Translations under genes and position numbers: made by a program
NCBI RefSeq assembly: GCF_017515565.1
Contig: NZ_JAFWFN010000038.1
Span: forward strand, 30,254-94,253
Length of the DNA stretch: 64,000 nucleotides
Source of the DNA: Halomonas sp.
GTDB lineage: Bacteria; Pseudomonadota; Gammaproteobacteria; Pseudomonadales; Halomonadaceae
Direction: 5' to 3'
Notes under the pieces: model-generated
What the model saw: the letters and a program-made list of their open reading frames with translations, nothing else
The model's database searches: none
What the model was told of the DNA's origin: nothing
Shown here: one piece after another, positions 51,407 through 59,384 of the stretch
Layout of the letters: each line of letters starts with the position of its first letter
Numbering within the stretch: position 1 is the stretch's first letter

Positions 51407-52882
51407 TTATCCTTGCAAGGTGTCTTTGTAGATGCGTCCGCCTTTGATAATCAGGCGTAAGTTACGTTCTGGATCATGAAGAAAATCAAGGTTTTGGCTA
51501 GGGTCGCCATCGACCAAGAGCAGGTCGGCAAGCGCGCCGGGTTCAATTTTACCTAGCGTGCCAGGGTAGGGGTTACGCGGGCCAGAAAGCGCTAACAGTT
51601 CGCCGTTGCGCCCTGTAGCCATGGCCAGTACCGTTAGGGGGTCGTAAAAGCGGGTAAGCTTGGCCAGCTGGCGCAGCTGATTGGGCGTATTTTGCGGGCT
51701 AAACAGAATATCGGTGCCCCAGGCGGTCTTAATATCGAAGCGCTGGGCCAGCTCATAGGCCCGCACCGTGCCTTCTGCTACTTGGCGCTGAGCGTCGCGG
51801 CGAGCGGCATCGGGGTAAACATTCGCATCTTCGTCTTGCAGGAAGGGCTGAAGACTCCACCAAGCGCCTTCGCCTGCCATCATGCGGGCGGTTTCTTCAT
51901 CGGTCAGTTGGCCGTGTTCTATTGATTTGACGCCAGCCCTTAGCGCCCGCTGAATGCCCCGGGGGGTATACACATGCACCATGACATAGGTGCCCCAGTC
52001 TTCCGCTGCTTCAACCGCTGCGCGTAATTCGCGCTCGGTGAATTGGGTGCTATCCAGTGGGTCGTAGGTGGAAGCGACCCCGCCGCCCGCCATTAACTTA
52101 ATTTGCGTTGCCCCTAGCATCAGCTGCTCACGGGTGCGCCGTAGCACTTCGGCTTCGCCGTCGGCGATGGCGGCTACCCCTTGGCGCTCCTGTTCGCTCA
52201 AGGGCGTCGTGCTACCCCGAGGTACTTCATGGCGCATGCGGAAATCGCCGTGGCCAGAGGTTTGGGAGATCATGGCGCCAGCAGGAAAAATGCGCGGCCC
52301 GGCCACAATGCCTTCATCAATGGCGCGTTTTAGCGCGAAAGACGGCCCGCCTACATCCCGCACCGACGTAATGCCTCGCATAAGCGTGCGCTCTGCTTCC
52401 TGAGCAGCCACTAAATGCACATAGCCTACGTCTGAGGTCATGGCGGCGACCTGGCTAATCGCCGCTAAGGTGGTGTGCCAGTGGGCGTCGATCAATCCAG
52501 GCATTAATGCGCGGCCGCCGCAATCGATTATTTCGGCACCTTCCGCGGGGGCATCCTGAGGCAAAATTGCGTGGATGCGGCCCTCTTCAATACGCACTGT
52601 TACGCCTTCGCGCAGCGCCGTGCCGTTGCCATCGAACAGGGCAAGGTTGGTCAGCAGTAGAGGGCCATCGTGCCGCTTGGGTTGGCTACCTATTGACGCT
52701 GGGGCATGTAAACCAGCAAAAAGCGCCATCACCGCAGCGGCCCCACCGATTAATTGGCGACGGGTGATCTCGGCCATCATGCGTTCATGGAAGCGTTGAA
52801 GCAGCGGCGAGCCACAGCAGCAAGCGCCATGGCCAGGGTGATGAAGCAATGAAGTTTGCAGTGGAGAGACAGCGGGGGGCAT
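51407..52882 (-). CDS. Amidohydrolase-superfamily enzyme (Xaa-Pro dipeptidase/ochratoxinase-like), probably exported
   Basis: A 491-residue metal-dependent hydrolase. Metal ligands: ALMPGLIDAHWHT (HxH), carboxylated-Lys candidate in ATQIKLMAGGG, His in YVMVHVY and SIEHG, Asp in TAWGTDI. Family members cleave prolyl dipeptides, organophosphates or ochratoxin. Near the N-terminus TRRQLIGGAAAVMALFAG resembles a twin-arginine signal (one Arg pair, then a hydrophobic stretch), but it is preceded by about 40 residues including a CCCG motif; a later start such as Met35 would give a cleaner signal. ATG 52882 has AAAGG 8 bases upstream. The outer-membrane barrel gene follows directly. Confidence 0.8.
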   Translation of the reverse strand: MPPAVSPLQTSLLHHPGHGACCCGSPLLQRFHERMMAEITRRQLIGGAAAVMALFAGLHAPASIGSQPKRHDGPLLLTNLALFDGNGTALREGVTVRIEEGRIHAILPQDAPAEGAEIIDCGGRALMPGLIDAHWHTTLAAISQVAAMTSDVGYVHLVAAQEAERTLMRGITSVRDVGGPSFALKRAIDEGIVAGPRIFPAGAMISQTSGHGDFRMRHEVPRGSTTPLSEQERQGVAAIADGEAEVLRRTREQLMLGATQIKLMAGGGVASTYDPLDSTQFTERELRAAVEAAEDWGTYVMVHVYTPRGIQRALRAGVKSIEHGQLTDEETARMMAGEGAWWSLQPFLQDEDANVYPDAARRDAQRQVAEGTVRAYELAQRFDIKTAWGTDILFSPQNTPNQLRQLAKLTRFYDPLTVLAMATGRNGELLALSGPRNPYPGTLGKIEPGALADLLLVDGDPSQNLDFLHDPERNLRLIIKGGRIYKDTLQG

Positions 52883-52891
52883 AGACGGCAC

Positions 52892-53157
52892 CTTTGTCAG
52901 TTCTGTTCAGGCGTTACGCGACAATAACGCTGCATCGCAGGGCCTTTAATATAAATAAACTATAGTGAGGCAAGGCGTTGCACAAGCTGAAATCTGCGAC
53001 GTTATGAGCTTTCCCCTTTCAACGTATGTGTGTCCGCTTTTATTGGCTTGGTCGGTTTGCTATTGCAGGTGGGCATTTCAAAGTTGAATCGCGCTAGTTA
53101 AAGCGGTTTATAGTCCTTTCCTGTTCAGTATAGGTGGCTACACTGTTTGTGCCGCTT
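52892..53157. other. Intergenic region before the msrPQ operon end
   Basis: About 270 bases with no gene or hairpin recognised; the amidohydrolase promoter is expected here. Confidence 0.35.
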
Positions 53158-53778
53158 CTAACGGCGGCTGAGTCGATAGCGTAATTTAGGCAGTGTGCGG
53201 GCGATGGGGGGCAGGCGTGTTGCCATGATAAGCGCAGCAATAGCGGCGTACATCGCCCACTCTTGCAGGTCGGCACGTACTACCCAGAAGAAGTGCAGTA
53301 GCACTAAGCCCAAAATGAGGTAGGAGAGTTTGTGCAGTGGCTTCCAGCGTTTGCCGAGCCGCTTCATCGACCAGCGGTTGGAGGTGGCGCCTAGTACAGC
53401 AAGGCCAATCAGCGCCAGCATCCCAACAATGATGTAGGGTCGCTTTACCAGCTCGCTGCCCAGCAGCGCCCAGTTAAGGCCCAAAATGAACAGCACATAG
53501 CAGAGCAGGTGCAGGGTGGCATAGGCGAGAGTCCAGAGGCCAAGCTGGCGGCGGATGAGGGCAAAGCCTTTCCACCGGGTGAGTTTGGTGAGCGGGGTAA
53601 GGCTGAGGGTCAGTAGCAGCATCCATAGCCCGCCGAGGCCGATATTCAGCAGGAGATAATTACCCGGCTCTGGGCCCGCGGCGTTATTAGCCACCTGCCA
53701 GCTCCAGAACAGCAGCGGCGCCAGCGCCGCGAAAAATACCCCTAGGCGCCACAATAGCCATAGGTTTAGCGCGGCCAT
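53158..53778 (-). CDS. msrQ: MsrQ, heme-binding membrane subunit of the methionine sulfoxide reductase
   Basis: A 206-residue inner-membrane cytochrome of the YedZ/ferric-reductase-like type, passing electrons from the quinone pool to MsrP. Six helices: LGVFFAALAPLLFWSW, GLWMLLLTLSLTPL, LGLWTLAYATLHLLCYVLFI (His ligand), VGMLALIGLAVLGATS, LSYLILGLVLLHFFWVV (His ligands), then a last helix. RLGKRWKPLHKLSY is the family signature. It begins on the last base of msrP, so they are co-translated. Confidence 0.93.
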   Translation of the reverse strand: MAALNLWLLWRLGVFFAALAPLLFWSWQVANNAAGPEPGNYLLLNIGLGGLWMLLLTLSLTPLTKLTRWKGFALIRRQLGLWTLAYATLHLLCYVLFILGLNWALLGSELVKRPYIIVGMLALIGLAVLGATSNRWSMKRLGKRWKPLHKLSYLILGLVLLHFFWVVRADLQEWAMYAAIAALIMATRLPPIARTLPKLRYRLSRR

Positions 53779-54794
53779 TAGTAGTTTGCCTTCAAATCCA
53801 GCCCCGCATACATCTCAGCGACCTCGTCGGCGTAGCCGTTAAACATCTGGGTGTCGATGGTGTTTGGTCTGAATAGGCTATTGGGTAGCCGACGCTCGGT
53901 CGCTTGGCTCCAGCGGGGGTGGTCAACCTGTGGGTTAACGTTGGCGTAGAAGCCGTACTCATTTGGAGCAAGGAGTTGCCAAGTGTTGACCGGCTGCTCT
54001 TCCACCAGCGAGATGCGCACAATAGATTTGATGCTTTTAAAGCCGTACTTCCAGGGCACCACCAGGCGCAAAGGGGCGCCGTTTTGGTTGGGCAGTTCAC
54101 GACCGTACATGCCCATGGCCAGTAGCGTTAGCGGGTTCATAGCTTCATCTAAACGCAGGCCTTCCACGTAGGGCCAGTCGATGAGTGAAAACGAAGAGCG
54201 CTGCCCGGGCATCTGCTCGGGGTCGACCAGGGTTTCAAAGCGGACGTACTTGGCTTTACTGGTGGGGTCGGCACGCTTGATTACCTCTGCAAGGGGGATG
54301 CCCAGCCAGGGAATCACCATCGACCAGGCCTCTACGCAGCGTAGGCGGTAAATGCGCTCTTCAAACTGGGAAGGCTTGGCAAAATCTTCAAGTGCAAAAC
54401 GCCCACCGTTGTTAACTTCGCCATCCACCACCACGCTCCAGGGCTGGGTTTTCAAGCTACCTGCATGGCGGGCGGGATCGGTCTTGTCAGCGCCAAATTC
54501 GTAAAAATTGTTGTAGCCGCTGGCGTCATCGAAAGGGGCTATCTTGTCTTTGTCGGGGTTGCTGGGGGTAATAGCGCGCCACTGGGTGTCGCTGATTTTC
54601 TCTTTTAGCCACGCTGGCGCATCGCCTTCAGGCACATCTGAGTAATCAGCATTGGCATGTACATTGCCGGAAAGGGCCAGGCCCGCGCCTAGGCCTACCA
54701 TCCCACCCATAAAGCGCCGCCTAGAGAGGTAGATAGATTCCGGCGTTACATCGGATTCGCGCAGGTCACTGGGTTTGGCAATCTTGATAAGCAC
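53778..54794 (-). CDS. msrP: MsrP, periplasmic protein-methionine-sulfoxide reductase catalytic subunit
   Basis: A 338-residue Mo-molybdopterin enzyme repairing oxidised Met in envelope proteins. A twin-arginine signal is clear ([20 protein letters not shown] then NVHA). The sulfite-oxidase-fold core has [20 protein letters not shown], with the molybdenum-ligand Cys, and [28 protein letters not shown]. The start is GTG 54794 with GGAGG 6 bases upstream; the frame is open back to 54884 but without a signal. It shares an operon with msrQ. A two-component system lies directly upstream. Confidence 0.94.
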   Translation of the reverse strand: MLIKIAKPSDLRESDVTPESIYLSRRRFMGGMVGLGAGLALSGNVHANADYSDVPEGDAPAWLKEKISDTQWRAITPSNPDKDKIAPFDDASGYNNFYEFGADKTDPARHAGSLKTQPWSVVVDGEVNNGGRFALEDFAKPSQFEERIYRLRCVEAWSMVIPWLGIPLAEVIKRADPTSKAKYVRFETLVDPEQMPGQRSSFSLIDWPYVEGLRLDEAMNPLTLLAMGMYGRELPNQNGAPLRLVVPWKYGFKSIKSIVRISLVEEQPVNTWQLLAPNEYGFYANVNPQVDHPRWSQATERRLPNSLFRPNTIDTQMFNGYADEVAEMYAGLDLKANY

Positions 54795-54911
54795 TGGATG
54801 CCTCCACGAGGGAAAACGGTTGGGTAACGTGTGGGGTGAATACGATAAACAGTTTGCATGAGAGTTATCACAGCTATCTCTCACTGTTATGACGTAGTGA
54901 TCACACAGTTA

Positions 54912-56459
54912 TCACGTATTTATAACGCTGGGTGAGTGAGTACCTTTCACCGGTAAACGTATGCAGAAGCAGGCTCCGCCAGTGGCAAGATTGTGCACCC
55001 GAATATCGCCGCCCTGTAGCGTCATAATTCTGCGGGCAATCGCCAGCCCTAGCCCGGCATGGCCCTTGCCGCCAGCGGCTTCGCCGCGATAAAAAGGCTC
55101 AAAAATGTGGGGCAGGTCTTGCTCAGCAATGCCGGGGCCGCTGTCCTGTACGCACACTTCGGGTTCGCCATCTGTTTGGCCCACCACAACGTTAATACGG
55201 CTACCCGCAGGGCTGTATGCAATGGCGTTACTGATCAGGTTATCCAGTACCCGTTCGGTCATGGCTAAATCCGCATAGGCGATGGGCAGCGCCGGGTTGC
55301 CGCTCAGCATTAGCGTTAACTGGCTCTCTTGAGCGGCTTGGCTGTGCTTCTGAACCACGTCGTGGACGAGCTCCGCCAGCGGAAAGGGTTCTGGTACCGG
55401 CTGTTTCTCTCTTGCCTCAAGGGCGGCAAGCTCAAAAAGCTCATCCACTAAGCGGCTTAAACGGCGGCCCTCTTTGAGGGCGATATCAAGAAAGCGATCC
55501 TGCTCCTCAGAACTAAGGCGGTCACGCCTTAGCTTCAGGCTTTCGATATAGCCCTGCATGGAGGCCAGTGGCGTTCGCAGATCATGGGATACCTGGGCGA
55601 TCAGCTGGCGGCGCTGGGCGTCTTTCTCTTTGAGTTGTTCGATCTGGGAGACGATCCGTTGGGCCATATCGTCGAAGGAGGCACCCAGATAGTCGATCTC
55701 GTCACGTACTACCGGCCGATTGTCGCGCCATTTTGTGCTGTTAAAACCAGCACGGTTGCCCTTAGTCCTGTTAGACCATGCGCTGAACGGGTGCTGGCGC
55801 ATGTCGCTGTTTTCGAATTCTGCTACTAGCCGGGCGAGCGATCTCAAGCGGCGGGTAAGCAGGTGGAAAATGGTTAGCCCTGCGATCATGGCCACGGCGA
55901 GGCTCACCAACAGTGCCCAGGCGCTCATCTCAAGTATTTTGCCGCCGCGGGCCATGGTTTCCGCCGCATCGTACTGCTCCCCACGTAATACTACGTAGAG
56001 ATACCCTTCCGGGTTGTCAGCCGAAGGCACCGGGGTAACGGAAAAGACTTTCTGCCGGTCGTGGCTGCGGGGGTCATCGCCGAGTATTGGGTACAGGCGT
56101 CTGTCATCCATCAGCCTGTGTATCGGGGTCAGCGAGACTTGGTTGCGTTTGATCTGCGCTGGGTTAGCCGAGTAGGAGAGAATGGTGCCATCCATGCCCA
56201 GCAGGTAGATTTCGATGCTGGGGTTAATGGCCATATACAGGGAGAACAGTTCCTCCAATGCGCCTGGGTCAATCCCGTCGTCGCTGACTAAGTTCCTGTC
56301 GGATACCAAGGTTTGCGCCAAATCCTGGTGCAGTGCCTGGCTGACGGAGGCGCTGTACCCACGCAGGGAATAGAGGCTGATAAAGGTATACAGCAGCCCG
56401 ACCACCAGCAGCAGTAGAAACAGCCCGATGGAGAGCCGGGTATAGAGTGTTTTCAGCAT
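54912..56459 (-). CDS. Sensor histidine kinase
   Basis: A 515-residue inner-membrane kinase. Membrane helices (LSIGLFLLLLVVGLLYTFISLYSL, about residues 8-31, and MSAWALLVSLAVAMIAGLTIF, about 176-197) flank a periplasmic domain. A HAMP region precedes the dimerisation domain with its His in QVSHDLRTPLASMQGYIESL; the ATPase domain has VLDNLISNAIAYSP, DSGPGIAEQ and HAGLGLAIARRI. It is directly after the response regulator gene (3 bases apart) and 117 bases before msrP. The signal is unknown; periplasmic oxidative or chlorine stress would fit the neighbours (compare HprSR with msrPQ in E. coli). Confidence 0.88.
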   Translation of the reverse strand: MLKTLYTRLSIGLFLLLLVVGLLYTFISLYSLRGYSASVSQALHQDLAQTLVSDRNLVSDDGIDPGALEELFSLYMAINPSIEIYLLGMDGTILSYSANPAQIKRNQVSLTPIHRLMDDRRLYPILGDDPRSHDRQKVFSVTPVPSADNPEGYLYVVLRGEQYDAAETMARGGKILEMSAWALLVSLAVAMIAGLTIFHLLTRRLRSLARLVAEFENSDMRQHPFSAWSNRTKGNRAGFNSTKWRDNRPVVRDEIDYLGASFDDMAQRIVSQIEQLKEKDAQRRQLIAQVSHDLRTPLASMQGYIESLKLRRDRLSSEEQDRFLDIALKEGRRLSRLVDELFELAALEAREKQPVPEPFPLAELVHDVVQKHSQAAQESQLTLMLSGNPALPIAYADLAMTERVLDNLISNAIAYSPAGSRINVVVGQTDGEPEVCVQDSGPGIAEQDLPHIFEPFYRGEAAGGKGHAGLGLAIARRIMTLQGGDIRVHNLATGGACFCIRLPVKGTHSPSVINT

Positions 56460-56462
56460 AAT

Positions 56463-57164
56463 TTACTCGCGGAAGCGATAGCCCACCCCCCAGACGGTTT
56501 GAATAAATTCCGGCTGAGCTGGGTCTGTTTCAATCTTGCCCCGCAGGCGGTTGATGTGGGTGTTGACGGTATGTTCATAGCCTTCGTGGCTATAGCCCCA
56601 CACGGTATCTAACAGTTGAACACGGCTGAATACCCGCCCCGGATGGCTGGCAAAGTGCCACAGCAGATCAAACTCCCGTGCGGTGAGTTCGACAGGCCGC
56701 TCCTTTATAAATACGCGTCGGCGAGCGGGGTCGATACGTAGCCCGTCGGCGATCAGTTCATCACTGCTGGTTTCCACGACCGCTGCCGATGCCATGGCAT
56801 CCACCCGTCGAAATAAGGCTTTTACCCTTGCAGCGAGTTCTGCAACGCTGAAGGGTTTGGTGAGGTAATCATCCGCCCCCATTTCTAGGCCCAGCACCCG
56901 GTCAAGCTCCGTGCTTTTTGCGGTCAGCATCAATACCGGCACGTAGCCTGGGCCGGCACGGATCTCGCGACATACTGAAAGCCCGTCCATGCCGGGTAGC
57001 ATCAGGTCAAGAATCACTAAGTCGATCCCGCCTTCACGAAAACGCGCAAGCCCAGATTCCCCTCGTTCATAAAGAAGCGGGGTCATACCCAGTTCGGCTA
57101 CATGCATACGGACAAGCTCGCCGATACCTGGGTTGTCCTCAACAATCAGTACGTTTCGTGTCAT
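56463..57164 (-). CDS. OmpR-family response regulator
   Basis: A 233-residue regulator. Receiver: VLIVEDNPGIGELVRMHV, Asp in LVILDLMLPGMDGLS, Thr in MLTAKS, Lys in YLTKPFSV; winged helix: LTAREFDLLWHFASHPGRVF, YEHTVNTHINRLRGKIETD, QTVWGVGYRF. Partner of the following kinase. Possible target: msrPQ, transcribed in the same direction downstream. AGGA precedes ATG 57164. Confidence 0.9.
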   Translation of the reverse strand: MTRNVLIVEDNPGIGELVRMHVAELGMTPLLYERGESGLARFREGGIDLVILDLMLPGMDGLSVCREIRAGPGYVPVLMLTAKSTELDRVLGLEMGADDYLTKPFSVAELAARVKALFRRVDAMASAAVVETSSDELIADGLRIDPARRRVFIKERPVELTAREFDLLWHFASHPGRVFSRVQLLDTVWGYSHEGYEHTVNTHINRLRGKIETDPAQPEFIQTVWGVGYRFRE

Positions 57165-57265
57165 AGGTTCCTGGCTCTAGCCTGTAAGGGAGTGCTGCCA
57201 AACGGGCGGGTGGATTCAACAACCATCTTCGCTGTGCAATATCTCGTGAGGTTCACTGGGGAATA

Positions 57266-57335
57266 GTGTTGGGCATAGGGTGTTGGAAATAAAGTGTTGG
57301 AAATAGAGTGTTGGAAATAACGTGTTGGAAATGGA
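57266..57335. repeat. Five 14-bp tandem repeats between divergent genes
   Basis: Units GTGTTGGGCATAGG, GTGTTGGAAATAAA, GTGTTGGAAATAGA, GTGTTGGAAATAAC and GTGTTGGAAATGGA follow head to tail. They lie about 100 bases upstream of the response regulator and 190 bases upstream of the MscS-type gene, in the shared control region. Confidence 0.9.
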
Positions 57336-57526
57336 TTGTATCGCGCAAAGTTCACAAATGTGTCACGGACAGCCGAGCAGCCGCGCTTACGGCCCTTGCT
57401 TGATCAACAATGGTAGGCTGTACTTTGTCTAACCGCCGCCATGGAAGGCCAGTATTAAATACAGGCTTATGGGTGGTCTTAAATGGTCAAACTGACACGT
57501 GGCTTCCCTTAAACAGAAAGGCATGT

Positions 57527-59257
57527 ATGAAAGCAAATTACTCATGGCCCGTATGGTTAGTACTGGTAATCACGCTCGCTTTTTCTAGCCTCTGCGCAGC
57601 GCAAACTCAGGGAGAAGAGCGCGAGGACAGGCTGTGGTTCAGTGTCGATGAATTGAACGTGGGACTTGGGGATGTCCCAGAAGAAGTAAAGCGTAGAACG
57701 CCACGGGAAACAGTACGCAGTTTTGTCGAGCTTACCGAAGAGAAGAACTATGCGGCGGCGGCCCACCTGCTTAATCTTTCTGACCTATCGCCGGACGAGC
57801 AGGCCGAACAGGGTAGTGAGCTGGCTGAGCAGCTGGCAGAGGTGTTTAAGCGTGGCGAGTGGCTAAGTGTTTCCAAGCTCTCTGGGCGCCAGGATGCCGC
57901 GATTGAGGATGCCACTGGCCAGAACCCGCAGGCTGGAATGCCGCGTCGAGATATTGAAATTACCTCGCTTCAGGCCGGAGGCGAGGCCTACGACATTCGG
58001 CTTGGCCGCTATCAATTGCACGATGAAGACCCTGTTTGGCTGATTATGCCGGAGAGCGTTTCATCGATCCCCGTGCTTTATGATGAATATGGCCCTTCAG
58101 TTTTGGAAGAGTATATTCCTGACCGCTTCAAATCGTCGTTCGGCATATTGATGGTGTGGGAGTGGCTCGCGATTCCTTTGTTCCTACTGTTTATCGGTTT
58201 AGTGGGATGGTTGGTTTACGGCATTGTTGGGTTAGCGGCCAGGTTGTTGCCCTCCGGTGCACAGAGCATCTTTGTTGCCCGCATTAAAGTCCCCATGGCG
58301 CTGATCGCCATCTCGCTGATTACGCAAATGTTATTGGATTATGTGGTGTCCTTTTCTGCGGTGGCTACTACCACGTTTCGCGTACTGTTAATCGCTGTAT
58401 TGGCATGGGGAATGGGCACCATAGCGCTTCGCCTTGTGGATACCATTATGCTGCGCTTAACGCGTCGGCTGGTGGGGGAAATCGATGACACCAAACCCAG
58501 AGACAAGCGCAGGCTGCTGACATCGCTTTATGCGCTGCGACGGATCATTATTCTCATCACGGTTATTGGTGTGACGATCTATGTGCTGGGGCAAATCCAG
58601 CTCTTTGAGACGATGGGGCTCTCCATTCTTGCCTCGGCCAGTGTGCTGGCGGTGCTGGTGGGGATTGCTGGCCAAGCAATGCTTGGCAACATTTTGTCCT
58701 CCTTTCAATTATCTTTCGCGAAACCTATTCGCATTGGCGATCTGGTGATGTTTGAAGGCCGGTGGTGCTATGTGGAAGGGATCTTCTATACCTTTATTCG
58801 CCTAAGAGTGTGGGACGAGCGGCGGCTGATTGTGCCGGTTACCTATTTTGTCTCTAAGCCTTTTGAGAATTTGTCAGTCAAAAGTGCCAAGCTTTACCGC
58901 TGTTTGGAGCTAACGCTTCACCTGAGCGCGGACATCCCACTGCTTCGGGAGAAGTTTATTGAGTTTGCTGAAGCGGAAGAGTCGATTATCGAACACCACA
59001 AGCTGCTGTGTTATGTAACTGCACAAAATGGCACTGCGCAAACGATCTCCTGCTATTTGATGACCTCCGACCCATTAGCAGGCTGGACGGCAGAGATGAA
59101 CGTACGTGAAAAACTCATGACGTTTATCCGCGATAACCATCCCGAGTGGTGGCCGCGTGATGTGGTGGTGATTAGCCATGAGGATATTGCGCGTGGAGAA
59201 GGCCAGATTAATTCCTCCCAGAGAACGGGGAGCTCTGCTGAAAAACCGCCTGAGTAG
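57527..59257 (+). CDS. Mechanosensitive ion channel (MscS family) with a large periplasmic domain
   Basis: A 576-residue channel. A signal peptide (WPVWLVLVITLAFSSLCAAQ) leads to about 175 periplasmic residues (TPRETVRSFVELTEEKNYAAAAHLLNL), then five membrane helices; the pore helix and following loop are seen in GLSILASASVLAVLVGIAGQAMLGNILSSFQLSFAKPIRIGDLV, the MscS hallmark with small residues. The C-terminal beta domain reads GRWCYVEGIFYTFIRLRVWDERRLIVPVTYFVSKPFENLS. Role: release of solutes on osmotic downshock, fitting a halophile. I choose ATG 57527 because the signal peptide starts there; the frame is open to 57410. Confidence 0.88.
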   Translation: MKANYSWPVWLVLVITLAFSSLCAAQTQGEEREDRLWFSVDELNVGLGDVPEEVKRRTPRETVRSFVELTEEKNYAAAAHLLNLSDLSPDEQAEQGSELAEQLAEVFKRGEWLSVSKLSGRQDAAIEDATGQNPQAGMPRRDIEITSLQAGGEAYDIRLGRYQLHDEDPVWLIMPESVSSIPVLYDEYGPSVLEEYIPDRFKSSFGILMVWEWLAIPLFLLFIGLVGWLVYGIVGLAARLLPSGAQSIFVARIKVPMALIAISLITQMLLDYVVSFSAVATTTFRVLLIAVLAWGMGTIALRLVDTIMLRLTRRLVGEIDDTKPRDKRRLLTSLYALRRIIILITVIGVTIYVLGQIQLFETMGLSILASASVLAVLVGIAGQAMLGNILSSFQLSFAKPIRIGDLVMFEGRWCYVEGIFYTFIRLRVWDERRLIVPVTYFVSKPFENLSVKSAKLYRCLELTLHLSADIPLLREKFIEFAEAEESIIEHHKLLCYVTAQNGTAQTISCYLMTSDPLAGWTAEMNVREKLMTFIRDNHPEWWPRDVVVISHEDIARGEGQINSSQRTGSSAEKPPE

Positions 59258-59335
59258 CCCATCCATACAAGCAGCAACCAATGCGCTTAATGGTTCGGCT
59301 ATCGGTCCACTAATAGCTATAAGCGTGGTGTTTAG

Positions 59336-59372
59336 GTGATTGAGGGCGGTTTTCACCGCCCCTTTCAATCAC
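59336..59372. terminator. Bidirectional terminator between convergent genes
   Basis: An inner stem GGGCGGT/ACCGCCC around TTTC is extended by GTGATTGA/TCAATCAC with a small bulge. It separates the MscS-type gene from the acyltransferase gene. Confidence 0.75.
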
Positions 59373-59384
59373 GTATAGGCTTAT

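Noticed and set aside
57266-57335. CRISPR array
   Set aside because: Head-to-tail 14-base units without spacers; no cas genes in the window.
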